Source of the DNA: JAFGCL01 sp964423835 | GTDB lineage: Bacteria > Chloroflexota > Dehalococcoidia > UBA2247 > RBG-13-53-26 | NCBI GenBank assembly: GCA_964423835.1 | Contig: CAYRGJ010000005.1 | Span: 1 to 64,000, forward strand | Direction of reading: 5' to 3' | Length of the DNA stretch: 64,000 nt | In this document: positions 52,516 to 61,664 of the stretch, piece after piece | Position numbering within the stretch: position 1 is the stretch's first letter | Layout of the letters: every line of letters starts with the position of its first letter | The notes under the pieces: model-generated | The model's input: only the letters and a program-made list of their open reading frames with translations | What the model was told of the DNA's origin: nothing | Databases searched by the model: none | Program-made: the position numbers and the translations under genes

Positions 52516-54123
52516 ATGGAAAAGAGCATAGCCGTTGTCGGCTGCGGTTACTGGGGCAAGAACCTGGTGCGCAACTTCTCGGAGCTGGGCGCGCTGCACA
52601 CGGTGTGCGACGTGAGCCCGGCGCTGCTGGCGGAGACGGCCGCGCAGTATCCCGAAGCCCGGATGGAGCCCGATTTCCAGAAGGTTCTGGCCAACCCCGA
52701 CATCAGGGGGGTGGTGGTGGCCTCTCCCGCGGCGCTGCACCATGACCTGGCCCGCAAGGCCATGGTGGCCGGCAAGGACGTCTTCGTGGAGAAGCCCCTG
52801 GCCCTGACGGTCAGCGAGGGACAGGACCTGGTGGAGCTGGCCGAGGACAGCGACCGCATCCTCATGGTCGGCCACCTGCTGGAGTATCACCCGGCCATCA
52901 CCAAGCTCAAGGAGCTGGTGGATGCCGGGGCCCTGGGCCGCATCCAGTATGTCTATTCTAACCGGCTCAACCTGGGCAAGTTCCGCACCGAGGAGAACAT
53001 CCTGTGGAGCTTCGCCCCCCACGATATCTCCGTCATCCTGCTGATGCTGGGAGGCGAGATGCCGGTCGAGGTATCGGCCCATGCCGGCTACTACCTTCGC
53101 CCTGACATCGCGGATGTGACCATGACCAATTTCGTCTTCAAGGACGGGGTCAGGGCCCACATCTTCGTCTCCTGGCTACACCCCTACAAGGAGCAGAAGC
53201 TGGTGGTCATCGGCGGCCGCCGCATGGCCGTCTTCGACGACACGGCCAAGAAGGACAAGCTGGTGCTCTACAGCCAGCAGATCGACTGGGTCAGCCGCAA
53301 GCCGGTGCCCCGGGCCAACAAGGCCGAGGTGATTGACGTCCCGGCCAATGAGCCCCTCAGGATCGAGTGCCAGGACTTCCTCGATGCCGTGGCCAACCAC
53401 CGGAAGCCGCGGGTGGATGGGCGCAAGGGCCTGCAGGTACTGCAGATACTCTCGGAGTGCCAGCAGTCCCTGGAAAGAAAGGGGCAGACGGTCGGCCCGC
53501 CGGAGGCCAAACCCTACTTCGTCCACGAGTCAGCCGTCGTAGAGCCCCCGTGCGAGATCGGCAGCGGCACCAAGATCTGGCACTTCTCCCACATCATGCC
53601 CAACGTCACCATGGGCAAGAACTGTGTCATCGGCCAGAACGTGTTCGTGGCCAAGGGGGTCCGCATCGGCCAGAACGTCAAGATCGAAAACAACGTCTCC
53701 GTCTTCGACGGCGTCACCCTGGAGGACAAGGTGTTCTGCGGCCCCTCCTGCGTCTTCACCAACGTGATGAACCCCAGGAGCCATGTTTCCCGCAAGAGTG
53801 AGTACCTGACCACCCTGGTCAAGGAAGGCGCCACCATCGGCGCCAATGCCACCATCGTCTGCGGCAACACCATAGGGCGCTACGCCTTCATCGGCGCCGG
53901 CTCAGTGGTGACCCGGGACGTCCCGGACCACGCCCTGGCCTACGGCAACCCGGCCCGGGTCCACGGGTGGGCCTGCCAGTGCGGAGAGAAGCTGGACTTC
54001 AAGGATGACACCAAGACCATGTGCGGCAGATGCGGCGAGGTGTACCAGCAGAGGGGCAAGAACGCCATATCCATGGTCCCACCGAAATCCCGGGGGTCCG
54101 CATCCTATGCCCCCACTCTTTGA
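52516..54123 (+). CDS. Fused Gfo/Idh/MocA oxidoreductase and N-acetyltransferase (WbpB-WbpD type)
   Basis: A 535-residue bifunctional protein. Residues 1-330 are a Gfo/Idh/MocA dehydrogenase (VVGCGYWGKNLVRNF, EKPLAL, GHLLEYHPA), the WbpB step oxidising C3 of the UDP-sugar acid. From about 334 a left-handed beta-helix follows, with hexapeptide repeats (VTMGKNCVIGQNVFVAKGVRIGQNVKIEN in sections) and an active-site-type PRSH, the WbpD step that acetylates the 3-amino group. The end carries CQC and CGRC near 486 and 505, a probable zinc ribbon. Starts 2 bp after the dehydrogenase stop. In Pseudomonas these are separate proteins; fusion supports consecutive steps with WbpE between. Confidence 0.9.
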   Translation: MEKSIAVVGCGYWGKNLVRNFSELGALHTVCDVSPALLAETAAQYPEARMEPDFQKVLANPDIRGVVVASPAALHHDLARKAMVAGKDVFVEKPLALTVSEGQDLVELAEDSDRILMVGHLLEYHPAITKLKELVDAGALGRIQYVYSNRLNLGKFRTEENILWSFAPHDISVILLMLGGEMPVEVSAHAGYYLRPDIADVTMTNFVFKDGVRAHIFVSWLHPYKEQKLVVIGGRRMAVFDDTAKKDKLVLYSQQIDWVSRKPVPRANKAEVIDVPANEPLRIECQDFLDAVANHRKPRVDGRKGLQVLQILSECQQSLERKGQTVGPPEAKPYFVHESAVVEPPCEIGSGTKIWHFSHIMPNVTMGKNCVIGQNVFVAKGVRIGQNVKIENNVSVFDGVTLEDKVFCGPSCVFTNVMNPRSHVSRKSEYLTTLVKEGATIGANATIVCGNTIGRYAFIGAGSVVTRDVPDHALAYGNPARVHGWACQCGEKLDFKDDTKTMCGRCGEVYQQRGKNAISMVPPKSRGSASYAPTL

Positions 54124-54204
54124 AACCGCGGGCGGCACATTGTACGATAGACACGATCTGCAAGCTCCCCTCTCGTGACGAGAGGAGCCGGAGGGAGGAC
54201 CTAG

Positions 54205-55329
54205 TTGGCTATTCCGATGACCGACCTCAAGGGCCAGTACCAGTCCATCAAGGGAGAGATTGACGGCGCCATCTCCCGCGTCCTGCAGCACACCCAGTTC
54301 ATCCTGGGCCAGGAGGTCAAGACCTTTGAAGGCCAGATGGCCGCCTACTGCGGCGTCAAACACGCGGTGGGCGTGGCCTCCGGCACGGACGCCCTTCACC
54401 TGGCGCTGCTGGCCTGCGGCGTCGGCCCCGGGGACGAGGTCCTCACCACCCCCTTCACCTTCATCGCCACCGCCGAAGCCATCGTCAACTGCGGGGCCAG
54501 GCCGGTCTTCGCCGACATCGACCCGGCCACCTTCAACCTCGACCCTGGCCAGATAGCGGCCCGCATCACTCCCAAGTGCAAGGCCGTCATCCCGGTGCAC
54601 CTCTACGGCCAGCCGGCCGACATGGAGCCCATCCTGTCCATGGCCAGGCAGCATCGCCTCAAGGTGATCGAAGACTGCGCCCAGGCGCTGGGCGCGGAGT
54701 ACCAGGGAAAGAAGGTCGGCTCCCTGGGGGATGCCGGCTGCCTCAGCTTCTTCCCGGCCAAGAACCTGGGGTGCTACGGGGACGGCGGCATGGTGGTCAC
54801 CAGCGACCCCCGCGTCTCCGAGGTGGTGGAGATGCTGCGCAAGCATGGCGGCAAGATCGCCTATTACCACAGCCTGCCGGGCTTCAACAGCCGGCTCGAT
54901 GCTCTCCAGGCCGCCATACTCAGCGTGAAGCTGCCGTACCTGGAGAAATGGAACGACATGCGCCGCGGCAATGCGGCCCTGTACGACAGCCTGCTGGGGA
55001 AGATACCCGGCATCCGCATCACCGGTTCCGTCGCCGGCTCCCGGTCCTCCGGCAACTACTACACCATCCGTCTGTCAGACCCGCGGATAAAGCGCGACGA
55101 CCTGCGCAAGTTCCTCGACGGCAAGGGGATCCAGAGCATGGTCTACTACCCCCTGTCGCTGCACCTGCAGGAGGTCTACAAGGACCTGGGCTACAAGGCC
55201 GGGGACTTCCCGGAGAGCGAAAAGGCTCACGCCCAGGTGCTCTCCCTGCCCATGTACCCGGAGCTCTCCGAAGACCAGGTCCGCCAGGTGGCCGGCGCCG
55301 TCGAGGCGTACGTCAAGGGGCTGGGGTAG
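54205..55329 (+). CDS. wbpE: DegT/DnrJ/EryC1/StrS-family sugar aminotransferase (WbpE-like)
   Basis: A 374-residue PLP enzyme with SGTDALHLALLACGVGPGDEV near residue 60, EDCAQALGA near 157 (aspartate contacting PLP), and SFFPAKNLGCYGDGGM with the PLP-binding lysine near 190. It should transfer an amino group from glutamate to the 3-keto sugar made by the preceding oxidoreductase. The start is TTG at 54205, supported by GGAGGGAGGACC immediately upstream and by alignment to the MIPMVDLK-type N-terminus of the family. Confidence 0.92.
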   Translation: MAIPMTDLKGQYQSIKGEIDGAISRVLQHTQFILGQEVKTFEGQMAAYCGVKHAVGVASGTDALHLALLACGVGPGDEVLTTPFTFIATAEAIVNCGARPVFADIDPATFNLDPGQIAARITPKCKAVIPVHLYGQPADMEPILSMARQHRLKVIEDCAQALGAEYQGKKVGSLGDAGCLSFFPAKNLGCYGDGGMVVTSDPRVSEVVEMLRKHGGKIAYYHSLPGFNSRLDALQAAILSVKLPYLEKWNDMRRGNAALYDSLLGKIPGIRITGSVAGSRSSGNYYTIRLSDPRIKRDDLRKFLDGKGIQSMVYYPLSLHLQEVYKDLGYKAGDFPESEKAHAQVLSLPMYPELSEDQVRQVAGAVEAYVKGLG

Positions 55330-55552
55330 GGGGCATCGGCCAATCCTCCCGGGCAGAGTCCTGAGATCGCAACGGGCGCACACGAGCCGGGTGGGACTCC
55401 GATTCTATGGCATGGCGACAGCGTTCCGCCGGGCCACCTCAGGCGGGCGGATCTCCGAGTCCAACTGGTGAGCGCTTCCTCAGCCGCCTTTTCGGCCGTC
55501 TGGCCGGGCCCGATCCTCTGCGGCATCCGCACCATGTGTCCTGGTCAGGCTC

Positions 55553-55582
55553 TTTACTAGCTCCGTGATGTTGACCTATAAT
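55553..55582 (+). promoter_or_regulatory. Promoter with perfect -10 box upstream of wzm
   Basis: TTTACT at 55553-55558 and a perfect TATAAT at 55577-55582 are separated by 18 bp. The wzm start codon lies only 16 bp past the -10 box, so the transcript would have a leader of about 10 nt. The rest of 55330-55552 shows nothing recognisable. Confidence 0.55.
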
Positions 55583-55598
55583 CGGCGCGAGTTCCGAG

Positions 55599-56381
55599 AT
55601 GATCGGCAAATTCAGGACATTCATGGCCTACCGCGAGCTCCTGTGGGTCTTCACCCTGAGGGAGATCCAGATACGCTACACCCAGTCCATCCTGGGCATC
55701 GCCTGGGCTATCCTGCAACCCCTGGCCATGATGCTGGCCTTCACCCTGGTCTTCTCCAGTCTGCTAAACGTCGATTCCGCCGGCGTTCCCTACCCCATCT
55801 TCTCCTATGCCGGGCTCCTTCTCTGGACCTTCTTCTCCAACTCGCTGAACCGGGCCATCCCCAGCCTTGAGGCCAATGCCCCGCTGATCCGGAAGATCTA
55901 CTTTCCGCGGGAGTTCTTTCCCATGTCCTCTGTTCTGGGCTCCCTGTTCGACTTCCTGCTGGGGGCCCTCCTCCTGATAGCGCTGATGATCTACTACGGC
56001 ACCGGAGCAACGTGGAACATCCTCTACGTCATCCCCATACTCATCATCCAGATGATCTTCACCTTCGGGCTATGCTTCTTCGCCTCCGCGGTGAATGTCT
56101 ACTACCGCGACGTCAAGCATGCACTGCCTTTCCTGATCCAGATCTGGATGTTCGTCTCCCCGGTGATTTACGATGCCAGTGCGGTTAAGGGCCGGTTCGA
56201 AACGCTCTACTACCTCAATCCCATGGCCGGCATCATTGTCAACTTCCGCTCTGTTACCCTCAAAGGCGAACCGGCGGATCTAGCCTACCTGGGCATCGCC
56301 GCTGGCGGATCCATCGTTCTCTTTCTTCTGAGCTACCTTTACTTCAAGCGGGTGGAGATGGAGTTTGCGGATGTGGTGTGA
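55599..56381 (+). CDS. wzm: Polysaccharide ABC transporter permease (Wzm-like)
   Basis: A 260-residue ABC-2 type permease with six hydrophobic segments. It starts with the family's amphipathic entry (AYRELLWVFTLREIQIRYTQ), then SILGIAWAILQPLAMMLAFT, and ends FKRVEMEFADVV. This is the pattern of Wzm/KpsM/TagG exporters of lipid-linked polysaccharide. The ATP-binding partner with a carbohydrate-binding tail is 22 bp downstream. No clear Shine-Dalgarno precedes the ATG, in keeping with the very short predicted leader. Confidence 0.93.
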   Translation: MIGKFRTFMAYRELLWVFTLREIQIRYTQSILGIAWAILQPLAMMLAFTLVFSSLLNVDSAGVPYPIFSYAGLLLWTFFSNSLNRAIPSLEANAPLIRKIYFPREFFPMSSVLGSLFDFLLGALLLIALMIYYGTGATWNILYVIPILIIQMIFTFGLCFFASAVNVYYRDVKHALPFLIQIWMFVSPVIYDASAVKGRFETLYYLNPMAGIIVNFRSVTLKGEPADLAYLGIAAGGSIVLFLLSYLYFKRVEMEFADVV

Positions 56382-56403
56382 TTGTGGAGAGGATTAGGGA
56401 CAG

Positions 56404-57651
56404 ATGGCTGCCATAGAAGTCCAGGGCGTCTCCAAAAGGTACCGCAAGGGCGCCGCCGGGTACCGCACCCTGCGGGAGGACCTTTACAGTCTCACAGGCC
56501 GGCTGGTGCACCTGCGGCGGCATCCTCCTGACTCAACGGACCGCCAGCACATCTGGGCCCTGAAAGATATCTCTTTTGAGATCAAGCAGGGTGAGAGGAT
56601 CGGCATCATTGGCCGCAACGGCTCCGGCAAGACCACGCTCCTGCGCCTGTTGGCCGGTGTCACCCAACCCACCCAGGGCAAGATCACCATCAGGGGAAGG
56701 CTCGGGGTCCTCATCGAGATCATGGCCGGGTTTCATCCGGAGCTGACCGGCCGGGAGAACGTCTACCTCAACGGTGCCATCATGGGGATGAGCCAGAGGG
56801 AGATCCGCCGCAAGTTCGACGAGATAGTGTCATTCGCCGAGCTGGAGGACTTCATAGATACCCCGATAAAGCGGTACTCCAGCGGCATGCACGTTCGTCT
56901 GGGCTTCGCCGTGGCCGCCCACCTGGAACCGGATATCCTCCTGGTCGACGAAGTGCTCGCAGTCGGGGATGCGGCCTTCCAGGAGAAGTGCCTGGGAAAG
57001 ATGGAGGGGGTCGCTCGAGAGGGACGGACCGTGGTGTTCGTCAGCCACAATATGGTGACCATCAAGGCCCTTTGCGAGAAAGCGATCCTGCTGGAGAATG
57101 GGCGGCTTCTGGGAGTCCACACATCCACGGAGGCCGTTGAGCGGTATCTCTCACGAATTGAGGACCATTCCCAGCAGACCGCTCTTGGAGACAGACTTGA
57201 CCGTGAAGGGAATGGCGAAGCGCGCATGGTGGACGCCTGGATATCCACGGCCGACGGGCAACGGGTGCAGGACAATGTGGCGATGGATTCCGGCTCTCTG
57301 TCATTCAACGTAAGGATCGATAGCAGCCGGACTCTGGAAGCGTCCGGTGTGGCCATCGGGGTGTACGATTCGTCCGCGCAATGTCTGTTATGGTTGGACA
57401 GCAGGCCGCTGCTAAGGACGCTCCTTCTGAAGCCAGGCGCCAACCTCGTGACATGCTCGCTCACCCCCGAGTTCGCTCCAGCAAAGGGGAAGTACTTCAC
57501 CAATGTCGCTCTCTTCGGCAAGACGGGATTGATCGATTATGTCACCTCTGCACAGAGCTTCACCGTCATCGGGGGCGATTTCTATGGCACCGGCGTAGAG
57601 TCTGGCGGTGCTCCTGCCATACACGTCAGACAACACTGGAGTGTTGCATGA
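56404..57651 (+). CDS. wzt: Polysaccharide ABC transporter ATPase with C-terminal Wzt domain
   Basis: A 415-residue protein. Walker A is GRNGSGKTT at 70-78, the signature is YSSGMHVRLGFAVAAH near 159, Walker B is ILLVDEVLAVGD near 179, and the H-loop is FVSHNM near 215. Residues about 270-410 form a beta-rich Wzt_C domain (VAIGVYDSSAQCLLWLDSR). In E. coli O9a-type systems that domain recognises the chemically capped end of the chain before export. Its stop overlaps the next gene (ATGA), which encodes a kinase-like/methyltransferase protein, a suitable candidate capping enzyme. Confidence 0.94.
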   Translation: MAAIEVQGVSKRYRKGAAGYRTLREDLYSLTGRLVHLRRHPPDSTDRQHIWALKDISFEIKQGERIGIIGRNGSGKTTLLRLLAGVTQPTQGKITIRGRLGVLIEIMAGFHPELTGRENVYLNGAIMGMSQREIRRKFDEIVSFAELEDFIDTPIKRYSSGMHVRLGFAVAAHLEPDILLVDEVLAVGDAAFQEKCLGKMEGVAREGRTVVFVSHNMVTIKALCEKAILLENGRLLGVHTSTEAVERYLSRIEDHSQQTALGDRLDREGNGEARMVDAWISTADGQRVQDNVAMDSGSLSFNVRIDSSRTLEASGVAIGVYDSSAQCLLWLDSRPLLRTLLLKPGANLVTCSLTPEFAPAKGKYFTNVALFGKTGLIDYVTSAQSFTVIGGDFYGTGVESGGAPAIHVRQHWSVA

Positions 57652-59015
57652 GCGCGGCCCTAGTCCTGCGCTCCACCGACATTGAGCCTGAGCCCGGCTC
57701 CATACTTGACCCCTCAGGCCAGCTATTCCGCTGGAATGGCCGCCTCTTCCGCAGCATCCGTGAAGCGCAAACGTGGTCACTCTACAGCAGTCTCCTGGAG
57801 TCCTCCAAGGCCCGACAGGACCTCACCGGGAGTGGACTCGTTGATACCTGGATCCCCCAGGATGTGCAACTCGAGGGGGCCGCCGGCCTGCTGGAACACA
57901 GGATCGTGGATTTCGTCAGCAGCCGCCCGGAGTGGACCTTAAGGATGCTGTGGGAGGCAGCCCGCTGCTCCGTGCGCTGTGCCGCAGCACTTTCTCAGCG
58001 GGGTTTGGCCCTGAAGGACTGCCACCCGTGGAACATCCTCTTCGACTTCTGCCAGCCCAGACTGGTGGATTTCGGTTCCGTTGTGCCCAAGTCAGAGCCT
58101 TCGGCATGGCTCAACGAACTGCGCGTCCACTTCATTCTACCTCTGTGGCTGGTGAAGGCCGGTGGCTGGCGAGGGCGAATCGTGGCGAGGGACCTGATGC
58201 GGGAACACCTTCAAGGCCTGGGCACGACTCTGGTCAACTGGCCCCGGCTGAGATGGCTACCGTATCGATTCAAGCGCCTGGTGCAGCGCTACCAGCATGC
58301 GTTGCGGTCGGGAGACAGCGCGGTTATGGGACGCTTCTTCAGTGACTTACAGGCATACATCGACCGCCTGGAGCCAACAGCACCAAAGGAGACCTGGTCA
58401 GCGTATGATCAGGGACAGGATGATCCCTCCGCCGGACAGAAGTCGAAGCAGGATCGTGTACTTCAGGCGCTGAGATCGTTGAACTGCGAGTCATTGCTGG
58501 ACATGGGGGCCAACAAAGGCTGGTATGCCTTCTCTGCCGAAGCGCTGGGCTACAAGGTCGTCGCCTTTGACCTCGAGGAATCCAACGTCGACCTGATGTA
58601 CCTAAGAGGCCAGACTGAGAACAGGAGGGTTCTGCCTCTGCAGATGGATTTCCTCCATCCGTCTCCGGAGTCCGGCCTTGGGCTGACTCTCCGGAACTCG
58701 TTCGACCGTCTGCGCTGCGACGTCGCCCTCGTGCTGGGCCTCGTACACCACCTTGCACTTCATCAGGGAGTCAGCTTCGACTTCATCGCTCGCGTCGTAG
58801 ACCGGTATACAAGGAATGCGGCGGTGATCGAGTTCGTCTCTCCGGAAGACGAGCACATACGAAACTGGACCATACCAGCCGACTACTCCATTGACAACTT
58901 CTTGGCAGCCATGAACCACCGCGGATTCCAGCTGGAGACTCAAGATCCTCTGATCCCGGGCCGCCATTTGCTGTCCTTCACGCGCACGGCCGTAGCCAGA
59001 GAAGGTCAAGGATGA
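57648..59015 (+). CDS. Kinase-like domain fused to a SAM methyltransferase, candidate chain-capping enzyme
   Basis: A 455-residue protein starting at an ATGA overlap with wzt. The N-terminal half carries a kinase/aminoglycoside-phosphotransferase-like catalytic loop KDCHPWNILF (Asp124, Asn129) and a metal motif VDFGSV (Asp141). The C-terminal half is a class I methyltransferase with LLDMGANKGWYAF (284-296) and acidic residue Asp308 at the end of strand 2. Catalytic residues look intact in both. WbdD of E. coli O9a, which ends O-antigen chains, joins a methyltransferase to a kinase in the opposite order. The link to Wzm/Wzt suggests the same job. The functional role is inference. Confidence 0.8.
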   Translation: MSAALVLRSTDIEPEPGSILDPSGQLFRWNGRLFRSIREAQTWSLYSSLLESSKARQDLTGSGLVDTWIPQDVQLEGAAGLLEHRIVDFVSSRPEWTLRMLWEAARCSVRCAAALSQRGLALKDCHPWNILFDFCQPRLVDFGSVVPKSEPSAWLNELRVHFILPLWLVKAGGWRGRIVARDLMREHLQGLGTTLVNWPRLRWLPYRFKRLVQRYQHALRSGDSAVMGRFFSDLQAYIDRLEPTAPKETWSAYDQGQDDPSAGQKSKQDRVLQALRSLNCESLLDMGANKGWYAFSAEALGYKVVAFDLEESNVDLMYLRGQTENRRVLPLQMDFLHPSPESGLGLTLRNSFDRLRCDVALVLGLVHHLALHQGVSFDFIARVVDRYTRNAAVIEFVSPEDEHIRNWTIPADYSIDNFLAAMNHRGFQLETQDPLIPGRHLLSFTRTAVAREGQG

Positions 59016-59824
59016 AAGCCTGCCGATTGCCGATCGCACCTACGCTGGGAAGGAGCCGGCACTTCCGCAGTCTCTGCAGGCAATATGCAGTAGTACCGTC
59101 GGCAGTGCTCATGCGCACCCCGGAAACCGAGCTGATGTCCGCACTGCCGATGGAGGAACCTGTTCTCGATTTGTGTTGTGGCGATGGGTACTTCGGCTCT
59201 CTCCTCTCACCTGAGGGGATGCGGGCCGGCTGCGATCAATCCCTGCAGGCATTGGAGCAGGCCCTGTCGCGAGGACAGTACGAGGTCGTCGCCTGCGCTG
59301 ATGTAACCCGGGGCATCCCATTTCGAGATGAAGCGTTCCGCGCAGTGATCAGCAATAGCTCGCTGGAACACGTGACTGACCTGGAAATGACACTTCGAGA
59401 GATAGCTCGTGTGCTGCAGAAGGGAGGCAAGCTGTACACGACCCTTGCCAGCAGCTACGCTTACCAATGGTGGCCATGCGGGAACCGGGCGCTGACTCGG
59501 TACCTCGAGTTCCAGCCGGTGCACAACTACCCTACCCTTGAGGTGTGGGCTACTGAGATGGAGAAGGCAGGCTTGCGCATTGTAGAGCACTACTATTACC
59601 TTTCACGATGCAGCACCCGCCTCATGCTCTTCCTGGACTACCACTTCAGCCATGCCTGGCTGACAACGGATCGCACCCTGGCCCGTCCAGCCATCGGGTT
59701 CATGCGGTTGCTGCCACGTAGCATCCTTGCCTGGTTCTGGCAGCACGCGTTCGGCGGCATCCGCATAGGCGCTGGCGAACGCGGCGGCGGCATCCTGATC
59801 GTGGCGGAGAGGCCAGGGCAATGA
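59012..59824 (+). CDS. SAM-dependent methyltransferase
   Basis: A 270-residue class I methyltransferase (Methyltransf_11 type). VLDLCCGDGYFGSLL near residue 52 is motif I. SNSSLEHVTDLEMTLREIARVLQKGG near 110-135 is the acid-loop to strand 4-5 block. The ATG overlaps the preceding stop by four bases. In this cluster it may methylate a sugar or a capped glycan end. Base composition here is noticeably lower in GC than the rest of the window. Confidence 0.88.
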   Translation: MKACRLPIAPTLGRSRHFRSLCRQYAVVPSAVLMRTPETELMSALPMEEPVLDLCCGDGYFGSLLSPEGMRAGCDQSLQALEQALSRGQYEVVACADVTRGIPFRDEAFRAVISNSSLEHVTDLEMTLREIARVLQKGGKLYTTLASSYAYQWWPCGNRALTRYLEFQPVHNYPTLEVWATEMEKAGLRIVEHYYYLSRCSTRLMLFLDYHFSHAWLTTDRTLARPAIGFMRLLPRSILAWFWQHAFGGIRIGAGERGGGILIVAERPGQ

Positions 59825-60324
59825 CCGATAGCATGAGTTCAGTGATCCAGGTGCGCCCCGTCTCTAAGGCCGACTACTCGATGCTCAGCCGGTTCCTCGA
59901 CGACAACAACCTGCCCCAGGTGACACGGTACTTTCACCCGTTCCCACTGACGGCCGAAACGGCCTATCGCATTGCCTGCACCGACCATCTCGACCGCTAC
60001 TACATCGCGTTGGCACGCGGGCAGCTGGTCGGCCTGTGCATGCTACGCGGCTGGGACGAGGGATTCGAGATACCAAGCATCGGCATCCTGGTGGACCACC
60101 GGCGCCAGCGGCTGGAGGTCGGCCGGATCATGACCAGGTTCGCCATATCGGAAGCCTCGAGGCTGGAGTGCCCCGTGCTTCGGCTAACCGTGCATGCCAG
60201 CAACAAGCCCGCGGTTCGCCTGTACCGGTCGCTCGGTTTCATAGAGACATCGTCCACCCTGACCGCGACAGCGGGGCAACCGGATACCAAGGTTGTCATG
60301 TTGAAGGACATGATCGATGCCTAG
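59821..60324 (+). CDS. GNAT-family N-acetyltransferase
   Basis: A 167-residue GNAT protein. The acetyl-CoA binding block IGILVDHRRQRLEVGRIMTRFA (near 89-110) corresponds to the V-x-x-x-x-R/Q-x-x-G/A motif, and ASNKPAVRLYRSLGFIET near 133-150 is the usual C-terminal motif. It overlaps the methyltransferase gene by 4 bp and the glycosyltransferase by 8 bp, so all three are translated together. It may acetylate an amino sugar. Confidence 0.86.
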   Translation: MTDSMSSVIQVRPVSKADYSMLSRFLDDNNLPQVTRYFHPFPLTAETAYRIACTDHLDRYYIALARGQLVGLCMLRGWDEGFEIPSIGILVDHRRQRLEVGRIMTRFAISEASRLECPVLRLTVHASNKPAVRLYRSLGFIETSSTLTATAGQPDTKVVMLKDMIDA

Positions 60325-61648
60325 ACTCAGCACGGAGACGCGCATACCGCTCAGGATTGCCATCAACGCACAATTCCTTCCCGGCCAGGGTGCAGGCGGG
60401 GTGGAAAGCGTACTCATGGCCCTGGTGCACGCACTCGGCCAACTCCAAGATGGCACCGAGGAGTACACGGTAATTGGACCGGCGCAAGACACCGAATGGC
60501 TCAGACCATACCTTGGCTCCAATGAGCGGGTCGTGCCAGGTCCCATGCCCCCCCCATCCTCCACGGGGATCCCACTGGGACCGATTCGTCCGCTCGCCCG
60601 CAAGATGAAGGACCTGGTTCTGGGAAGCAGTCCGGCCAAGGGGGTCTTCCCCCAGGTACTTCCGTCGAATGGCTTCTACGAGAGCCTGGGGTGCCAAGTT
60701 ATTCACTTCCCGTATCAGTTCGCCTTCCAGGACTACATCATCTGTGCCCTGCCCACCATATTCAACCCGCATGACCTCCAGCACCTGCACTACCCAGAGT
60801 TCTTTGCGCCGTCGATAATAAGGTCACGCGAGATCGTGTATCCTGCGGCCTGTCACTTCGCTCAAACGGTGGTTGTGGGGTCACACTGGGTGAGACAAGA
60901 CATTGTGAGTCAGTACGGTGTCAGTCCCACGAAGATACAGGTCATACCATGGGCGCCGCCTACCCACGCCTACCCCGAACCGCTGCCAGATATGCTGGTC
61001 GCCGTCAGCGAGAAGTACCACCTCCAGACGCCGTTTGCCATGTATCCGGCAATGACGTGGCAACACAAGAACCACATTCGTCTTCTGCAGGCCCTAGCGC
61101 TGCTTCGAGATAGGGACGGTCTCAAGGTCAACTTGGTCTGCACCGGATATCAAAACGACTTCTGGCCACGAATAGAGGAGAATCTCAAGGCTCTCAACCT
61201 CGTTGAGCAGGTGAGATTCTTGGGCATGGTGCCGACACCGGATCTGCGCGCGCTGTACCGCCTTTCTCAGTTCGTCGTTATACCTACGCTGTTCGAGGCT
61301 GCCAGCGCGCCCCTTTTTGAGGCGTGGCTGGAAGGGGTCCCGGCCGCCTGCTCGACCGTCACATCCCTGCCGGAGCAAGCCGGGAATGCGGCCCTTCTGT
61401 TTGACCCACTATCGGTGGACGCGATAGCCAATGCCGTGGCCATGCTGGCTGCCGATCCTGCCCTCAGGGATCGACTCAAGGCCCTCGGGGCGGCGCGCCT
61501 GAAGGACTTCAGCTGGGAGCGCACGGCCAAGGCCTACCGCGCCGTGTATCGCCGCGCTGCCCGACATTCGCTGACTGAGGAAGACCGATGGCTATTGTCC
61601 TCGGATTGGATGCGCCAGCCGCAGGTGTCTGGCAGGACGGAGATGTGA
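60317..61648 (+). CDS. Glycosyltransferase family 4-like (GT-B)
   Basis: A 443-residue GT-B enzyme. The glycine-rich N-terminal loop is NAQFLPGQGAGGVESVLMAL, the linker segment PCFAMYPAMTWQHKNH-like lies near 240, and the C-terminal donor motif is PTLFEAASAPLFEAWLEGVPAACS, containing the E-x7-E of GT4. It would add a sugar from a nucleotide donor to a growing surface glycan. It overlaps the acetyltransferase gene start-to-end by 8 bp. Confidence 0.88.
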   Translation: MPRLSTETRIPLRIAINAQFLPGQGAGGVESVLMALVHALGQLQDGTEEYTVIGPAQDTEWLRPYLGSNERVVPGPMPPPSSTGIPLGPIRPLARKMKDLVLGSSPAKGVFPQVLPSNGFYESLGCQVIHFPYQFAFQDYIICALPTIFNPHDLQHLHYPEFFAPSIIRSREIVYPAACHFAQTVVVGSHWVRQDIVSQYGVSPTKIQVIPWAPPTHAYPEPLPDMLVAVSEKYHLQTPFAMYPAMTWQHKNHIRLLQALALLRDRDGLKVNLVCTGYQNDFWPRIEENLKALNLVEQVRFLGMVPTPDLRALYRLSQFVVIPTLFEAASAPLFEAWLEGVPAACSTVTSLPEQAGNAALLFDPLSVDAIANAVAMLAADPALRDRLKALGAARLKDFSWERTAKAYRAVYRRAARHSLTEEDRWLLSSDWMRQPQVSGRTEM

Positions 61649-61664
61649 CGGTGAGAGACAAAGC

